Shown: positions 8,352 through 19,327, counted from the first letter of the stretch. The stretch is DNA of 64,000 nucleotides from Streptococcus downei MFe28 (GCF_900459175.1 NZ_UHFA01000002.1:186001-250000); one strand, 5' to 3'. A program made the numbers and translations. The notes: generated from the letters alone by a model not told the origin.

Positions 8352-8380
8352 TTGGCAAACTAAATCTCAGACATTATAAT
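8352..8380 (+). promoter_or_regulatory. Promoter of the par antitoxin RNA (RNA II)
   Basis: TTGGCA, a 17-base spacer and TATAAT, near consensus. The predicted start is at about 8386, directly at the first copy of the par direct repeat. Confidence 0.7.
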
Positions 8381-8385
8381 ATAGA

Positions 8386-8452
8386 TGCTAAGGATTGGTC
8401 CATTAGAACACCAAATCCCCCAACTATTGCTGTAGTTGAGGGATTTTTTTAC
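8386..8452 (+). ncRNA. Antisense antitoxin RNA of an Fst/par-type system (RNA II)
   Basis: This short RNA of about 65 nt would run from the promoter at 8352-8380 to the bidirectional terminator at 8413-8450. Its 5' part carries AAGGATTGGTCCATTAGAACACC; a near-identical repeat, AAGGATTGGCTCATTAG plus CAGAACACC, lies at the toxin start codon on the other side (8580-8604). In plasmid par loci such paired direct repeats and the shared terminator stem are the interaction sites of RNA I and RNA II. Function is inferred from this layout. Confidence 0.7.
8413..8450. terminator. Bidirectional terminator shared by toxin and antitoxin RNAs
   Basis: AAATCCC.CAACTA pairs with TAGTTGAGGGATTT, followed by a T-run on the plus strand and by A/T-rich sequence on the minus strand. 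Confidence 0.8.
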
Positions 8453-8491
8453 GTTCTTTAAAAGATTAACGGGTGTTGTAGGCTGACAATA

Positions 8492-8593
8492 CTATTTGTC
8501 CTTGTCATCCAGCCACTTGTCAATGTCATAAAGCAATAGGCCAGATACTACATTGACTACAATAGCGAGTAAGAGCTCCAAGGATTGGCTCAT
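8492..8593 (-). CDS. Fst-family type I toxin peptide
   Basis: A 33-residue peptide too short for ordinary gene calling. It has a hydrophobic core (LELLLAIVVNVVSGLLLYDI) flanked by MSQS and the charged tail DKWLDDKDK, the typical Fst/Ldr pattern: one membrane-spanning helix, a conserved tryptophan and a charged C-terminus. Such peptides damage the membrane when free of antisense control. Its ATG sits inside the direct repeat shared with the antisense RNA, and GGGAGGGG lies upstream as ribosome site. Promoter at about 8648, terminator at 8413-8450. Chromosomal Fst loci are known in streptococci and enterococci; whether this one is expressed is not visible. Confidence 0.85.
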   Translation of the reverse strand: MSQSLELLLAIVVNVVSGLLLYDIDKWLDDKDK

Positions 8594-8647
8594 TAGCAGA
8601 ACACCCCTCCCTAGCAAAAATTTGCTTGAGGTAAGCATTGCCCAATT

Positions 8648-8656
8648 ATTATAACA
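8648..8656 (-). promoter_or_regulatory. Promoter of the Fst toxin RNA (RNA I)
   Basis: Minus-strand TGTTATAAT is an extended -10; the -35 region is weak (T-rich). The transcript would carry a 5' leader of about 50 nt containing GCAAATTTTTGC, a small hairpin just before the ribosome site. Confidence 0.55.
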
Positions 8657-8773
8657 CATACAAGCGCAATAAAAAACGGCTCAAATCTAGTCGCTTTTTC
8701 TTATTATTCAATTATTCTAGCCCCATCATCGATTGGATAATTAGCTACAAAAATACTATATCGTCGCAAGCCA

Positions 8774-8914
8774 TCAACTACCCGTCACATCAATATCCCT
8801 ATATTCTGGAAAATCTTCATCGAAAAATTCAGCAAGATCACTTAGATTGGAAAAATCAATTTTCTCCCCCTCAAGTTTCGTCACAAGCAAATTTTCTAAC
8901 TCCTTATCTGTCAT
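8774..8914 (-). CDS. Small acidic protein of unknown function (46 aa)
   Basis: I do not recognise the family. The ORF has ATG with a good GGGGAAGG ribosome site eight to ten bases upstream and encodes a very acidic peptide (MTDKELENLLVTKLEGEK ... FFDEDFPEYRDID). Its ATG overlaps the stop of an upstream open stretch (8904 onward) in ATGACAGATAA, as in a translationally coupled pair, but that upstream frame has decayed. It sits between an Fst system and a type II toxin-antitoxin pair, so an orphan antitoxin or immunity remnant is possible; this is inference only. Confidence 0.4.
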   Translation of the reverse strand: MTDKELENLLVTKLEGEKIDFSNLSDLAEFFDEDFPEYRDIDVTGS

Positions 8915-9058
8915 AACTATCCTTCCCCTCTTCTAATAGTAGTTCGGAAACATCTCGGGCCTTTTCAGAAAACTGACAAAAGTCACACTGGCATTGGTTC
9001 CTAAAAATCTATGGATGCTGGCTACCAAACTAGGGTCTCTACTCCTAAAGCCACAATA
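8904..9058 (-). pseudogene. Decayed coding remnant upstream of the 46-aa ORF
   Basis: Minus-strand frames 8904-9058 are open in pieces: one ends with a cysteine-containing tail (CQCDFCQFSEKARDVSELLL then EEGKDSYDR and stop), preceded after a +1/-1 shift by RDPSLVASIHRFLG and further upstream by SIVALGVETLVW in a third frame. No single frame has a start. This looks like a small gene broken by several frameshifts. Family not recognised. Confidence 0.4.
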
Positions 9059-9409
9059 CTAAGAGTCTTTCTCTTTAAAAGCCTCCTTATAAAATTTTAC
9101 AAACCGAATTTTATCACGCTGGGTCAATTCACCAATCACTCGTAAATCTTTTAAGGTGTTAGCCCGAAACTTCAAAACAGTAATCGTATCAACCCAGGAA
9201 GGCTTCTTCAAACCTGCTTCTACCCAATCTAGAATTCTAAAATACTTCTGCCTAATCGAGACTGACTTAGACTGATATTGACTAGTTACTGATAATGCAA
9301 AAACCGCATTATCACTATGCCGAATGACTAAAATTGGACGAATTTTTGACCCACTTTTATCATGAAAAACAACCCTAGCTAAAGCTATCTCATATTCTTC
9401 AAGCCTCAT
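9059..9409 (-). CDS. PemK/MazF-like toxin of a type II toxin-antitoxin module
   Basis: The 116-residue protein has features of PemK/MazF endoribonucleases: a small beta-barrel opening ALARVVFHDKSGSKIRPILVI with the conserved Arg-Pro, FALSVTSQYQ, PSWVDTITV and a C-terminal IGELTQRDKIRFVKFY. MazF toxins cleave mRNA at short motifs; catalysis here is inferred. The ATG at 9409 overlaps the antitoxin stop by 11 bases (ATGAGGCTTGA), so translation is coupled. An upstream in-frame start at 9445 would lie within the antitoxin gene. Confidence 0.75.
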   Translation of the reverse strand: MRLEEYEIALARVVFHDKSGSKIRPILVIRHSDNAVFALSVTSQYQSKSVSIRQKYFRILDWVEAGLKKPSWVDTITVLKFRANTLKDLRVIGELTQRDKIRFVKFYKEAFKEKDS

Positions 9410-9704
9410 GGTACGAATCCTCATACTCAGAGAAATCTTCATCAAATAAAAAGGCTCTATCTTCAGGCTTGTCTAAATCAATATCCTTAACGGCTTCTGC
9501 ATTTTCCAAAATCAAATCAGCTAGTTTCTGATTCAGCAAATCATCAAAAGTCTGATCCTTAATTTCAAAGGGAATACTCCGAGTTTTAACGCTCTGAGTT
9601 AAGAACAACTTAATTGCCGTGGTCATATCCAGTCCTAACTCCTTATAAAGCTCAGTTGCTTCCTTTTTTAATTTATCATCAACCCGAAATGCTATTGTTG
9701 ACAT
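9399..9704 (-). CDS. RelB/DinJ-family antitoxin
   Basis: A 101-residue protein whose first 50 residues form a ribbon-helix-helix domain of the RelB/DinJ type (MSTIAFRVDDKLKKEATEL, then LGLDMTTAIKLFLTQSV), with an acidic C-terminal tail (LFDEDFSEYEDS) that would wrap the toxin. It is expected to neutralise the downstream toxin and autorepress the operon. The ATG at 9704 follows GAGGTGATTGTC. RelB/DinJ antitoxins normally pair with RelE/YafQ toxins, but the partner here looks PemK-like. Confidence 0.85.
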   Translation of the reverse strand: MSTIAFRVDDKLKKEATELYKELGLDMTTAIKLFLTQSVKTRSIPFEIKDQTFDDLLNQKLADLILENAEAVKDIDLDKPEDRAFLFDEDFSEYEDSYHEA

Positions 9705-9734
9705 GACAATCACCTCATCTATCCTTATACCTGT

Positions 9735-9764
9735 ATTGTATCACTCATCAACATACACTGTCAA
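9735..9764 (-). promoter_or_regulatory. Promoter/operator of the toxin-antitoxin operon
   Basis: Minus-strand TTGACA, 18-base spacer, TACAAT. ATACAATACAGGTAT overlapping the -10 has ATAC/GTAT dyad symmetry and may be the autorepression operator. Confidence 0.55.
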
Positions 9765-9890
9765 ACACGCTATCCTGTCAGAATCAATTTTTGAGCCATT
9801 GCCGTCAACAAGAAGAATGGAAAAAGACATTACTAATAAACTTAATCATCTAAATTTGTAAAATTTTTGCACCTTTTTAGTATTTGCGAT

Positions 9891-9932
9891 AAATAAACCC
9901 CTGAGAAACCTTGATTTCATAGGGTTTATTTT
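9891..9932. terminator. Hairpin downstream of ffs
   Basis: AAATAAACCC pairs with GGGTTTATTT, with an inner stem TGA.AA.CCTTG/TTTCA. Being A/T-flanked on both sides it could terminate RNA from either direction. The interval 9765-9890 shows nothing else. Confidence 0.5.
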
Positions 9933-9940
9933 CTATACGC

Positions 9941-10021
9941 AAAAAGAGCACACAATCCACACTCGCTTAGGGCTGCTGGATTCCTCCCCTGACCCACTTC
10001 ACGCAGAACCGTTGCTCCGCC
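9941..10021 (-). ncRNA. ffs: Small cytoplasmic SRP RNA (4.5S type)
   Basis: The minus strand contains the conserved SRP RNA helix 8 region GGGTCAGGGGAGGAATCCAG followed by CAGCCCTAAGCG, the streptococcal form of the Ffh-binding tetraloop hairpin. The 5' and 3' arms (GGAGCAACGGTTCTGC and GTGTGCTCTTTTT) can close the rod. Length of about 80 nt fits the short bacterial type. A TATAAT box lies at about 10024-10029 on the minus strand and a T-run ends the RNA. Position just beyond tadA is the common streptococcal context. It pairs with Ffh to target membrane proteins to SecYEG. Confidence 0.9.
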
Positions 10022-10056
10022 GCTATTATAACATAAAATGAAAAAGAAGCCAAGCC

Positions 10057-10611
10057 TTACTTTTCCCTTTTCAAAAAAGCCACAACGAGCAGGCAAATAA
10101 TCAAACCCAGCATTGCAGGTAAAGCAATAGTCAAGCCCGCATTGCCGCTATCTAAGTAAGACCAAATCATTTTCAAAAAGGCCGTCGCAATCAAAATCAA
10201 GCCGACCAACTTCCAGCTATGCAGCCAGGTTGCCCGCACGATAAGGACAAAAAAGCTGACGACGAGAAAGGCGAAGAGATATTCTTTCACGCCCCAAGTC
10301 GCTTGCAAAAACTGGCGCTCATCGGTCAAAAACTCCCTCACCAAGGCAGGCGTTTCGCTCGGCACTGGAAACCAAATCATGCTGGTCAAGAGCGCAAAAA
10401 TGCTGGCTGTTACGCCGACAATCTGTCTCTTGTAAGAAAAATACATGATTGGAACAATCAGAACAGGGCGGATATACCAGCTCAGCAAATTCTGATGACG
10501 CTCAAAGGCCCAGGTTTGAAAAGGGATATTTTTGACTAAAAATAGGGCAAATAGAAAACTTAAAAGCAAGAAGCAACTTGCAATTATGATGTGGTTCTTT
10601 TTTTGCTTCAT
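10057..10611 (-). CDS. Multipass membrane protein of unknown function
   Basis: A 184-residue protein with about five predicted membrane segments (roughly residues 9-27, 45-62, 66-82, 112-128, 135-180), and a basic C-terminus (FLKREK). No catalytic motif is apparent and I do not recognise a named family. The start ATG at 10611 overlaps the tadA stop by four bases, indicating translational coupling with tadA. Confidence 0.75.
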   Translation of the reverse strand: MKQKKNHIIIASCFLLLSFLFALFLVKNIPFQTWAFERHQNLLSWYIRPVLIVPIMYFSYKRQIVGVTASIFALLTSMIWFPVPSETPALVREFLTDERQFLQATWGVKEYLFAFLVVSFFVLIVRATWLHSWKLVGLILIATAFLKMIWSYLDSGNAGLTIALPAMLGLIICLLVVAFLKREK

Positions 10612-11081
10612 TTTTGCTTCCTCCGATTTCGGAAAAAATCTTGCATGATTTTGGCACAGTCGGCCTCTAAGATGCCAGTCTCGACTTGGACACGGTGGTT
10701 GAGTCGCTGGTCGGTCAGAATGTCATAGAGACTACCGGCTGCCCCAAATTTTTGATTGGGGGCTCCGTAGATGACCTGGGGAATGCGAGCTAGGCCAATG
10801 GCTCCACTGCACATGACACAGGGTTCAATGGTGACAAAGAGGGCACTGTCCAAAAGCCGCCAGTTGCCTTCAGTCTGATTGGCCTGATTGATAGCCATGA
10901 TCTCAGCGTGCATGATAGCTTGGTTGAGCTCCTCACGTGCATTGTGGCCTCGGCCAATAATCTGGCCGTCCTTAACGATGACACAGCCGATGGGAATTTC
11001 TTCCTTGGCCAAGGATTTTTGGGCTTCCTTGAGGGCTTCCTGCATGAAGGCTTTTTTTTGGTCGTGAGTGAAGTCCGCCAT
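10608..11081 (-). CDS. tadA: tRNA-specific adenosine deaminase
   Basis: It deaminates A34 to inosine in tRNA-Arg(ACG). The 157-residue protein carries the zinc-dependent deaminase motifs: HAE with His58 as zinc ligand and Glu60 as proton shuttle, and PCVMC with Cys88 and Cys91. Length and the C-terminal helix (DFFRNRRKQK) fit TadA. It is sandwiched by overlaps: its start codon meets the end of the MBL gene at 11081 and its stop overlaps the next gene's ATG, so the three genes form one transcript. Confidence 0.95.
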   Translation of the reverse strand: MADFTHDQKKAFMQEALKEAQKSLAKEEIPIGCVIVKDGQIIGRGHNAREELNQAIMHAEIMAINQANQTEGNWRLLDSALFVTIEPCVMCSGAIGLARIPQVIYGAPNQKFGAAGSLYDILTDQRLNHRVQVETGILEADCAKIMQDFFRNRRKQK

Positions 11082-11857
11082 CAGTTAGCTCCCAGATTCC
11101 AAGATTTGTGGGGTTGGGCCAATTCTACGGGAATAGCTCCGGCATAACCTTGGGTTTGTTCGCGAAGAATTTCCAAATGATGATCTGAATCAATTCCTTG
11201 AGGTGGCAGAGGGGGAACATGAGTCAGCACGAGTTTCTTAACCGCCGCCTCTTGGGCAATTTGGCCAGCTTCTTTAGAAGTCAGGTGGGCTGGATGATTT
11301 TCATTACCTTCATAAAGATAAACATCGGCTAGGAAGAGGTCGGCCTCCTTGGCAAAATCAGCTAGACCATCGAAATAACCCGTATCACCAGTGAAAACTA
11401 GTACTTGATCAGTTTCTCTTTCTAATATCCGGAAGGCATAACAGGGCACTGGGTGAACTGTCTTGATAAAGCTGATGTCAAAGGGACCGATTTGCTGGGT
11501 TCCAGCCACGTCATAGGCCTGACCTCGGGAAACGCCAGCCATGGTCAATTTGGCAAATTCATAGCTATCCTCGTCGTGGCCGTAGATTGGCAAGACCTTA
11601 GGTTCCCAAAGATGCTTGGGGTAGAGTTGAAAATAATGACGCAGCACGCCCAAATCAGCCACATGGTCGGGATGGTAGTGACTGATGATGACCGCATCCA
11701 AATCCAGCGGACTGATTTCCTTTTCCAGCTCGGTCACAGCTCGGCTCCCTGCATCCATGAGCAGTTGAAAACCGTCATGACCGGTCACCAGATAGGAGGT
11801 TGTCCCACCGTCCTGGTAGGGGTAGGCTCCCCAGCAACCTAAAGTTGTTAATTTCAT
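11081..11857 (-). CDS. MBL-fold metallo-hydrolase
   Basis: A 258-residue single-domain metallo-beta-lactamase-fold protein. The metal motif HYHPDH gives His60, His62, Asp64 and His65; further ligands are probably His134 (TVHPVP), Asp157 (TGDTG) and the late His in LTHVPP. It resembles the YhfI-like group related to RNase Z and 5'-phosphodiesterases; the substrate is unknown. First gene of the MBL-tadA-membrane protein operon; the gap upstream holds a BOX element. Confidence 0.85.
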   Translation of the reverse strand: MKLTTLGCWGAYPYQDGGTTSYLVTGHDGFQLLMDAGSRAVTELEKEISPLDLDAVIISHYHPDHVADLGVLRHYFQLYPKHLWEPKVLPIYGHDEDSYEFAKLTMAGVSRGQAYDVAGTQQIGPFDISFIKTVHPVPCYAFRILERETDQVLVFTGDTGYFDGLADFAKEADLFLADVYLYEGNENHPAHLTSKEAGQIAQEAAVKKLVLTHVPPLPPQGIDSDHHLEILREQTQGYAGAIPVELAQPHKSWNLGAN

Positions 11858-11924
11858 AGAATCACCTTCTTTTCTATTAGGTTAATTATAACAAATCTGC
11901 TTGGAAAAGTAGCTCTTTCTTCTA

Positions 11925-12204
11925 ATACTCAATGAAAATCGAAAAACCCGAGGTAAGGAACAAAGCTATCAGCCACTTTTGTGGCTTGTTAGCTAACGGC
12001 AATCTCCATAGCGATTACCTAGATCCCTTACTAACCTCACAAAGTTGATGAAATCGGCCAACTTTGCTCTGTGTCGCACGAACTGAAGACAGCTCAAAAG
12101 GTCTGGGAGACCTTTTGAGGTTGGAGATGCAGAAAGCATCGCTTTCCTCAGTAAGTACGGAAAGGTGAGTTAACGACGGTAAATTTTGATTTTCGAAAAG
12201 TATG
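11925..12204 (+). repeat. BOX-like element, copy 3
   Basis: Ends ATACTCAATGAAAATCG and GATTTTCGAAAAGTAT. The first hairpin differs from copy 1: AGCTATCAGCCAC pairs with GTGGCTTGTTAGCT instead of the GACATC stem. Later hairpins (GGCAATC, AAAGTTG, CAAAAGGTC) are as in the other copies. It lies between the MBL gene start and the proS terminator. Confidence 0.8.
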
Positions 12205-12222
12205 CTTCAGTAAGTCCTTTAA

Positions 12223-12254
12223 AAAACTGCCATCGCATTGCGGTGACAGTTTTC
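12223..12254 (-). terminator. proS terminator
   Basis: AAAACTG.CA.CGCA paired with TGCG.TG.CAGTTTT, symmetrical and usable in both directions; proS ends 8 bases away. Confidence 0.8.
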
Positions 12255-12261
12255 AATATGT

Positions 12262-15458
<3,197 letters not shown>

Positions 15459-15584
15459 TGATAACCTCTATATTAGGGAAGACTAGGCTCCATTTGAGCT
15501 CTAGCCTCATTTTACCGATAAGTCTTGCTCTGATTGGCTTTTTTCTGTAACCCCAAGGCAAATCATGGTGCCTAGTTTTACGAT

Positions 15585-16379
15585 CTAGAATAGGCCAAAG
15601 AAGTGCATGATGGGAAAGACAAAAATCATACTATCGAAGCGGTCCAAGATACCACCATGCCCTGGAATCAATTTTCCTGAGTCTTTAACGCCAAAATGAC
15701 GCTTGATGGAACTTTCTACCAAATCACCAAATTGGGCAAAGATACTAAAGACAACCACCAAAATCATGGTAACGAGGAAGGATTTAGGGCTGTAAACAGA
15801 TTTGTCCACCAACATGAAAATTAGAGAGACAATCAGAGCCGAGAGGACTCCTCCTAGACTGCCTTCAATGGTTTTATTGGGTGAAACCTTGGGCATGAGC
15901 TTGTTCTGGCCAAACTGGCGACCAATCATATAGGCGCCAATGTCCGTTGCCCAAACAATAAAGATGGCAAAGAGAACCTTATTGATGCTATCCAAGCGGG
16001 CATTGACCAGATTTTGGAAACCAAAGCCAATATAGACCGCCGAGGCAATGGGGAAGACCGCATCGTCAAAGGAATAGGTGTCGCTGTTAAAAACTGTTCC
16101 GGCCAAAAGCATAAAGCTGATGAGACCAAAACAGGTCCAGCTGGCATCCAAGGGCAGGAAGGTCAGATAGGTCCCCATAGGAACCGTCAGCACAAAGGCT
16201 GCCAACATGGCCAGAACTCCTTCAAAAGAAAAGATTTCTAGGCCCTTCATCTTAAAAAGCTCAGAGATGGCAATCATGGCCAAAACTCCGACGAATAATT
16301 GAAAGGGCAGGTGACCCAGCCATAAAAAGACTAGGAAGATAGCACCAGCAATCCCTCCGTAAATCACACGTTCACGCAT
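15585..16379 (-). CDS. cdsA: Phosphatidate cytidylyltransferase
   Basis: It forms CDP-diacylglycerol from phosphatidic acid and CTP for membrane lipid synthesis. The 264-residue integral membrane protein has about eight membrane segments and the family signature near the C-terminus (SSIKRHFGVKDSGKLIPGHG then GILDRFDS). Thirteen bases separate it from uppS upstream on the minus strand and about 125 from rseP downstream. Confidence 0.95.
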   Translation of the reverse strand: MRERVIYGGIAGAIFLVFLWLGHLPFQLFVGVLAMIAISELFKMKGLEIFSFEGVLAMLAAFVLTVPMGTYLTFLPLDASWTCFGLISFMLLAGTVFNSDTYSFDDAVFPIASAVYIGFGFQNLVNARLDSINKVLFAIFIVWATDIGAYMIGRQFGQNKLMPKVSPNKTIEGSLGGVLSALIVSLIFMLVDKSVYSPKSFLVTMILVVVFSIFAQFGDLVESSIKRHFGVKDSGKLIPGHGGILDRFDSMIFVFPIMHFFGLF

Positions 16380-16391
16380 ACTTGTCTCCTC

Positions 16392-17147
16392 TTAGACACC
16401 ACCGAAGCGTCTCTGGCGGTGGTTAAATTCAGCAATGGCTTGGACCAATTCGTCTTCATTGAAATCTGGCCAGAGCACCTTGGTAAAGTAAAATTCGCTA
16501 TAGGCTGCCTGCCAGGGCAGAAAGTTGCTCAGCCGCAACTCGCCGCTAGTTCGGATAATCAAATCTGGGTCACGGTACAAATAAGGTAGGTTCTTGGTCA
16601 TCAAGCGGTCGGCAATCAGGTCTTCGTCAATAGCTGTCGGGTCTAACTCCCCATCTTTAACTTCCTGAGCCAGAGCCTGAACTGCCGCGGCTATCTCTGC
16701 TCGACCACCATAGTTGAGGGCAAAGTTTAAGACCAGACCAGAATTGTGCTTGGTCTTGGCACAGGCCCGCTCCATAGCATCAAAGGTTGCCTGGGGTAAC
16801 TTGCTGGTATCGCCCATGACCTGGACACGGACATTGTTTTTGTGGAGCTCAGGGACATATTTGTCGAAAAATTCGACAGGTAGGTTCATGATGAATTTGA
16901 CCTCATCGGCAGGCCGTGACCAATTTTCTGTGGAAAAGGCATAGACCGTCAGAACCTTGACCCCCAGCTCAGAAGCCTTGATGGTCACCCTTTGCAGGGC
17001 ATCCATACCAGCCTTGTGGCCCATGACGCGGGGTTGCAGCCGTTCCTTGGCCCAGCGACCATTGCCATCCATAATAATCCCAATGTGTTTAGGGATTTTT
17101 TCCAGACTTGGCGTCTCTTGATTTTTCTTGAATTTAAATATAGCCAT
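16392..17147 (-). CDS. uppS: Undecaprenyl diphosphate synthase
   Basis: A cis-prenyltransferase that makes the C55 lipid carrier for peptidoglycan and wall polymers. The 251 residues show IGIIMDGNGRWA with the catalytic Asp27, FSTENWSRPADEV, and the C-terminal DLIIRTSGELRLSNFLPWQ signature (substrate- and Mg-binding). First gene of the uppS-cdsA-rseP-proS group. Confidence 0.96.
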   Translation of the reverse strand: MAIFKFKKNQETPSLEKIPKHIGIIMDGNGRWAKERLQPRVMGHKAGMDALQRVTIKASELGVKVLTVYAFSTENWSRPADEVKFIMNLPVEFFDKYVPELHKNNVRVQVMGDTSKLPQATFDAMERACAKTKHNSGLVLNFALNYGGRAEIAAAVQALAQEVKDGELDPTAIDEDLIADRLMTKNLPYLYRDPDLIIRTSGELRLSNFLPWQAAYSEFYFTKVLWPDFNEDELVQAIAEFNHRQRRFGGV

Positions 17148-17406
17148 ACTCTTAAAATTTTACCATAAATTAAGGGAGAATGCACTTTTAGTTGCGACCT
17201 GAGCTAGGCTAATCCAGAAGATAAAATTTCCAACCAAGAGTACGGTCTGGAGAGTAGCAACAAAAAGGATGTAAACAGCCTGTTAATGAGATAGTTTTTA
17301 TGCCTAATCCTTAGCGAAAATATCAGATAAAACTCACTTCGGCCGTCGTTGATAAAACCGAATGTTTGGCATCGCCTTTCTTTCCAGATTTTCAGGTTTT
17401 GAATTT
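17148..17406 (-). other. Gap with a possible membrane-protein remnant
   Basis: The minus strand at about 17177-17290 is open for 38 codons with a hydrophobic reading (VYILFVATLQTVLLVGNFIF then WISLAQVATKSAF), bounded by stops and lacking a start. It may be a gene fragment. Nothing else is evident before the BOX element. Confidence 0.25.
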
Positions 17407-17689
17407 ATACTCAATGAAAATCGAAATTAGCCGAGGCAAGGAGCAATGACATCGAGTTTCTAAAGTGACTGATGTCAAACGGCAATCCCCATAGCGATTG
17501 CCTAGCTCCCTTACTAACCTCACAAAGTTGGTAAAATCGACCAACTTTGTGAGGCATCACACGAACTGAAGATAGCTCAAAAGGTCCCCCAGACCTTTTG
17601 TGAGGTTGGAAATAGGGAAAGCTTCGCTTTCCTCAGCAAGTACGGCAAGGTGAGTTAACGACGGTAAATTTTGATTTTCGAAGAGTATT
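17407..17689 (+). repeat. BOX-like element, copy 4
   Basis: Ends ATACTCAATGAAAATCG and GATTTTCGAAGAGTATT; internal hairpins as in copy 1, with CAAAAGGTCCCCCAGACCTTTTG as a near-perfect palindrome. It lies between uppS and yajC. Confidence 0.85.
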
Positions 17690-17802
17690 AACCTAGTATA
17701 AAAGCCCAACCAGCTAGTTGAGCTCTGTTTTCTGTTACCCTCCTGCAGGCCTTGCTAGGTATAAAGAGTGGGGCCTAGCGCAAAGGCTCCTGAGTTGTAA
17801 GT

Positions 17803-18159
17803 CTATTCTTCAATAGCTGACTGGTCTTCTTGGCTGTTGCCTTCTTCCTTATCAGCTGAGTCAGAAGAGGTTGCTGCTTCGTTGGAAGCTGATGCTGGTG
17901 AGGAGATGACCCTCATGATTGAGCGTTGTAGGTCAAATGTAAGGTAGACTCCTTCAACATCGAGAACGATGCGATTGTTGGCTTGGTCAACCTCATCAAC
18001 GGTAGCAATCAGACCACTTATAGTTTCGACTTCCGCTCCCCTGACCAACTTGGTCTGCATTTCATCACGGGCTTGCTTTTGTTTCTTTTGTGTCCGTGAA
18101 GACATAAACATCATTCCTCCAAGAAGAATGAGTAGGATAAAAATACCAGTAAATTGCAT
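17803..18159 (-). CDS. yajC: Preprotein translocase accessory subunit YajC
   Basis: A SecDF-associated membrane protein. The 118-residue product has an N-terminal membrane segment (about residues 4-20), then the basic RTQKKQKQARDEMQTKLVRG region and the conserved VETISGLIATVDEVD core, and a long acidic Ser/Glu-rich tail after residue 85. It is monocistronic, followed downstream by the BOX element and uppS. Confidence 0.88.
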   Translation of the reverse strand: MQFTGIFILLILLGGMMFMSSRTQKKQKQARDEMQTKLVRGAEVETISGLIATVDEVDQANNRIVLDVEGVYLTFDLQRSIMRVISSPASASNEAATSSDSADKEEGNSQEDQSAIEE

Positions 18160-18436
18160 AAGTTAATAACCCTCCAAATATCTATAGACATTACTATACC
18201 AGATTTTAAGGGGGCAGGCAAGAAAACTTAGGTAGACAGGAAAAGAAGGGTCTTTAATTGAATGCCACTTTCAGAATTCACTTAAGCAGGATTACTATTC
18301 AACTGACCTAGCAACTGCCAGGCTTGGGTAAAAATTGCTTAGGTTCAGACGGATCTGCCTAGGCTTGAAAGCTTGATGGACTTGCTTTTGCAAGTCTTGA
18401 GCGAGTAGCGGGGCTACCCTTTTGAGCCTAGTTTTA

Positions 18437-18445
18437 TGCTATAAT
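18437..18445 (+). promoter_or_regulatory. Extended -10 promoter of hslO, very close to the start codon
   Basis: TGCTATAAT fits TGnTATAAT. The last base is nine bases before the hslO ATG at 18455, so the predicted transcript begins at about 18452 with almost no leader. Confidence 0.5.
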
Positions 18446-18454
18446 AAGGGCATT

Positions 18455-19327
18455 ATGGATAAACTGATTAAAACAATTGCAAGTTCTGGCTCCTTTCGGG
18501 CCTATATCTTGGATAGCACCCAAACCGTTCGGACTGCCCAAGAAAAACACCAGACCCTATCGTCCTCAACTGTGGCCCTAGGTCGGGCCCTGATTGCCAA
18601 TCAAATTCTAACCGCCAACCAAAAGGGTGATGCCAAGGTAACGCTCAAGATTATTGGCAACAGCTCCTTTGGCCATATTATTTCTGTTGCGGATACAGCT
18701 GGCCATGTCAAGGGCTACATCCAGAATCCAGGGGTTGATATTAAAAAGACCGCTACTGGTGAGGTGCTGGTTGGGCCCTTCATGGGGCAAGGCCAATTTG
18801 TCTCTATCGTTGACTACGGAACCGGTCACCCTTATACCTCAACGACACCTCTAGTTTCTGGAGAAATTGGGGAAGACTTCGCCTACTTTCTGACTGAGAG
18901 CGAGCAGACCCCATCAGCTGTGGGGCTCAATGTCCTCCTCGATGAGAATGATAAGGTTGAGGTCGCTGGAGGTTTCATGCTCCAGGTTTTACCTGATGCC
19001 AAGGAAGAAGAGATTGCTCGCTTTGAGAAGCGTATTCAGGAAATGCCCGCCCTCTCTAGTCTCCTAGAATCCGACAACCACACCCAAGCCTTGATTGATG
19101 CCATTTATGGCAATGAGCCCTACAAGATTTTGGCCGAAGAGGAATTAAGCTTCGCCTGTGACTGTAGCAAGGAGCGTTTCCAATCTGCCCTAGCTAGCCT
19201 GGCTAAAGAAGAATTGCAGGCCATGAAGGATGAGGATCATGGTGCTCAAATCACCTGCCAATTCTGTGGTAAGACCTACAACTTTGATGAAAAAGATCTG
19301 GAGGAAATTATTGATGACCAAGCGTAA
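18455..19327 (+). CDS. hslO: Redox-regulated chaperone Hsp33
   Basis: A holdase chaperone activated by oxidation of a C-terminal zinc centre. The 290-residue protein begins [12 protein letters not shown] and ends with the zinc-binding cysteines CDC (in [10 protein letters not shown]) and CQFC (in [14 protein letters not shown]). The start at 18455 matches the family, though it lies just downstream of a strong extended -10 box, suggesting a nearly leaderless mRNA. The stop overlaps the dusB start by 14 bases, so the pair is translated together. Confidence 0.95.
   Translation: MDKLIKTIASSGSFRAYILDSTQTVRTAQEKHQTLSSSTVALGRALIANQILTANQKGDAKVTLKIIGNSSFGHIISVADTAGHVKGYIQNPGVDIKKTATGEVLVGPFMGQGQFVSIVDYGTGHPYTSTTPLVSGEIGEDFAYFLTESEQTPSAVGLNVLLDENDKVEVAGGFMLQVLPDAKEEEIARFEKRIQEMPALSSLLESDNHTQALIDAIYGNEPYKILAEEELSFACDCSKERFQSALASLAKEELQAMKDEDHGAQITCQFCGKTYNFDEKDLEEIIDDQA

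Noticed and set aside
8638..8916. 92-codon plus-strand ORF over the Fst promoter region
   Set aside because: Antisense to the toxin promoter and the 46-codon ORF, with no ribosome site.
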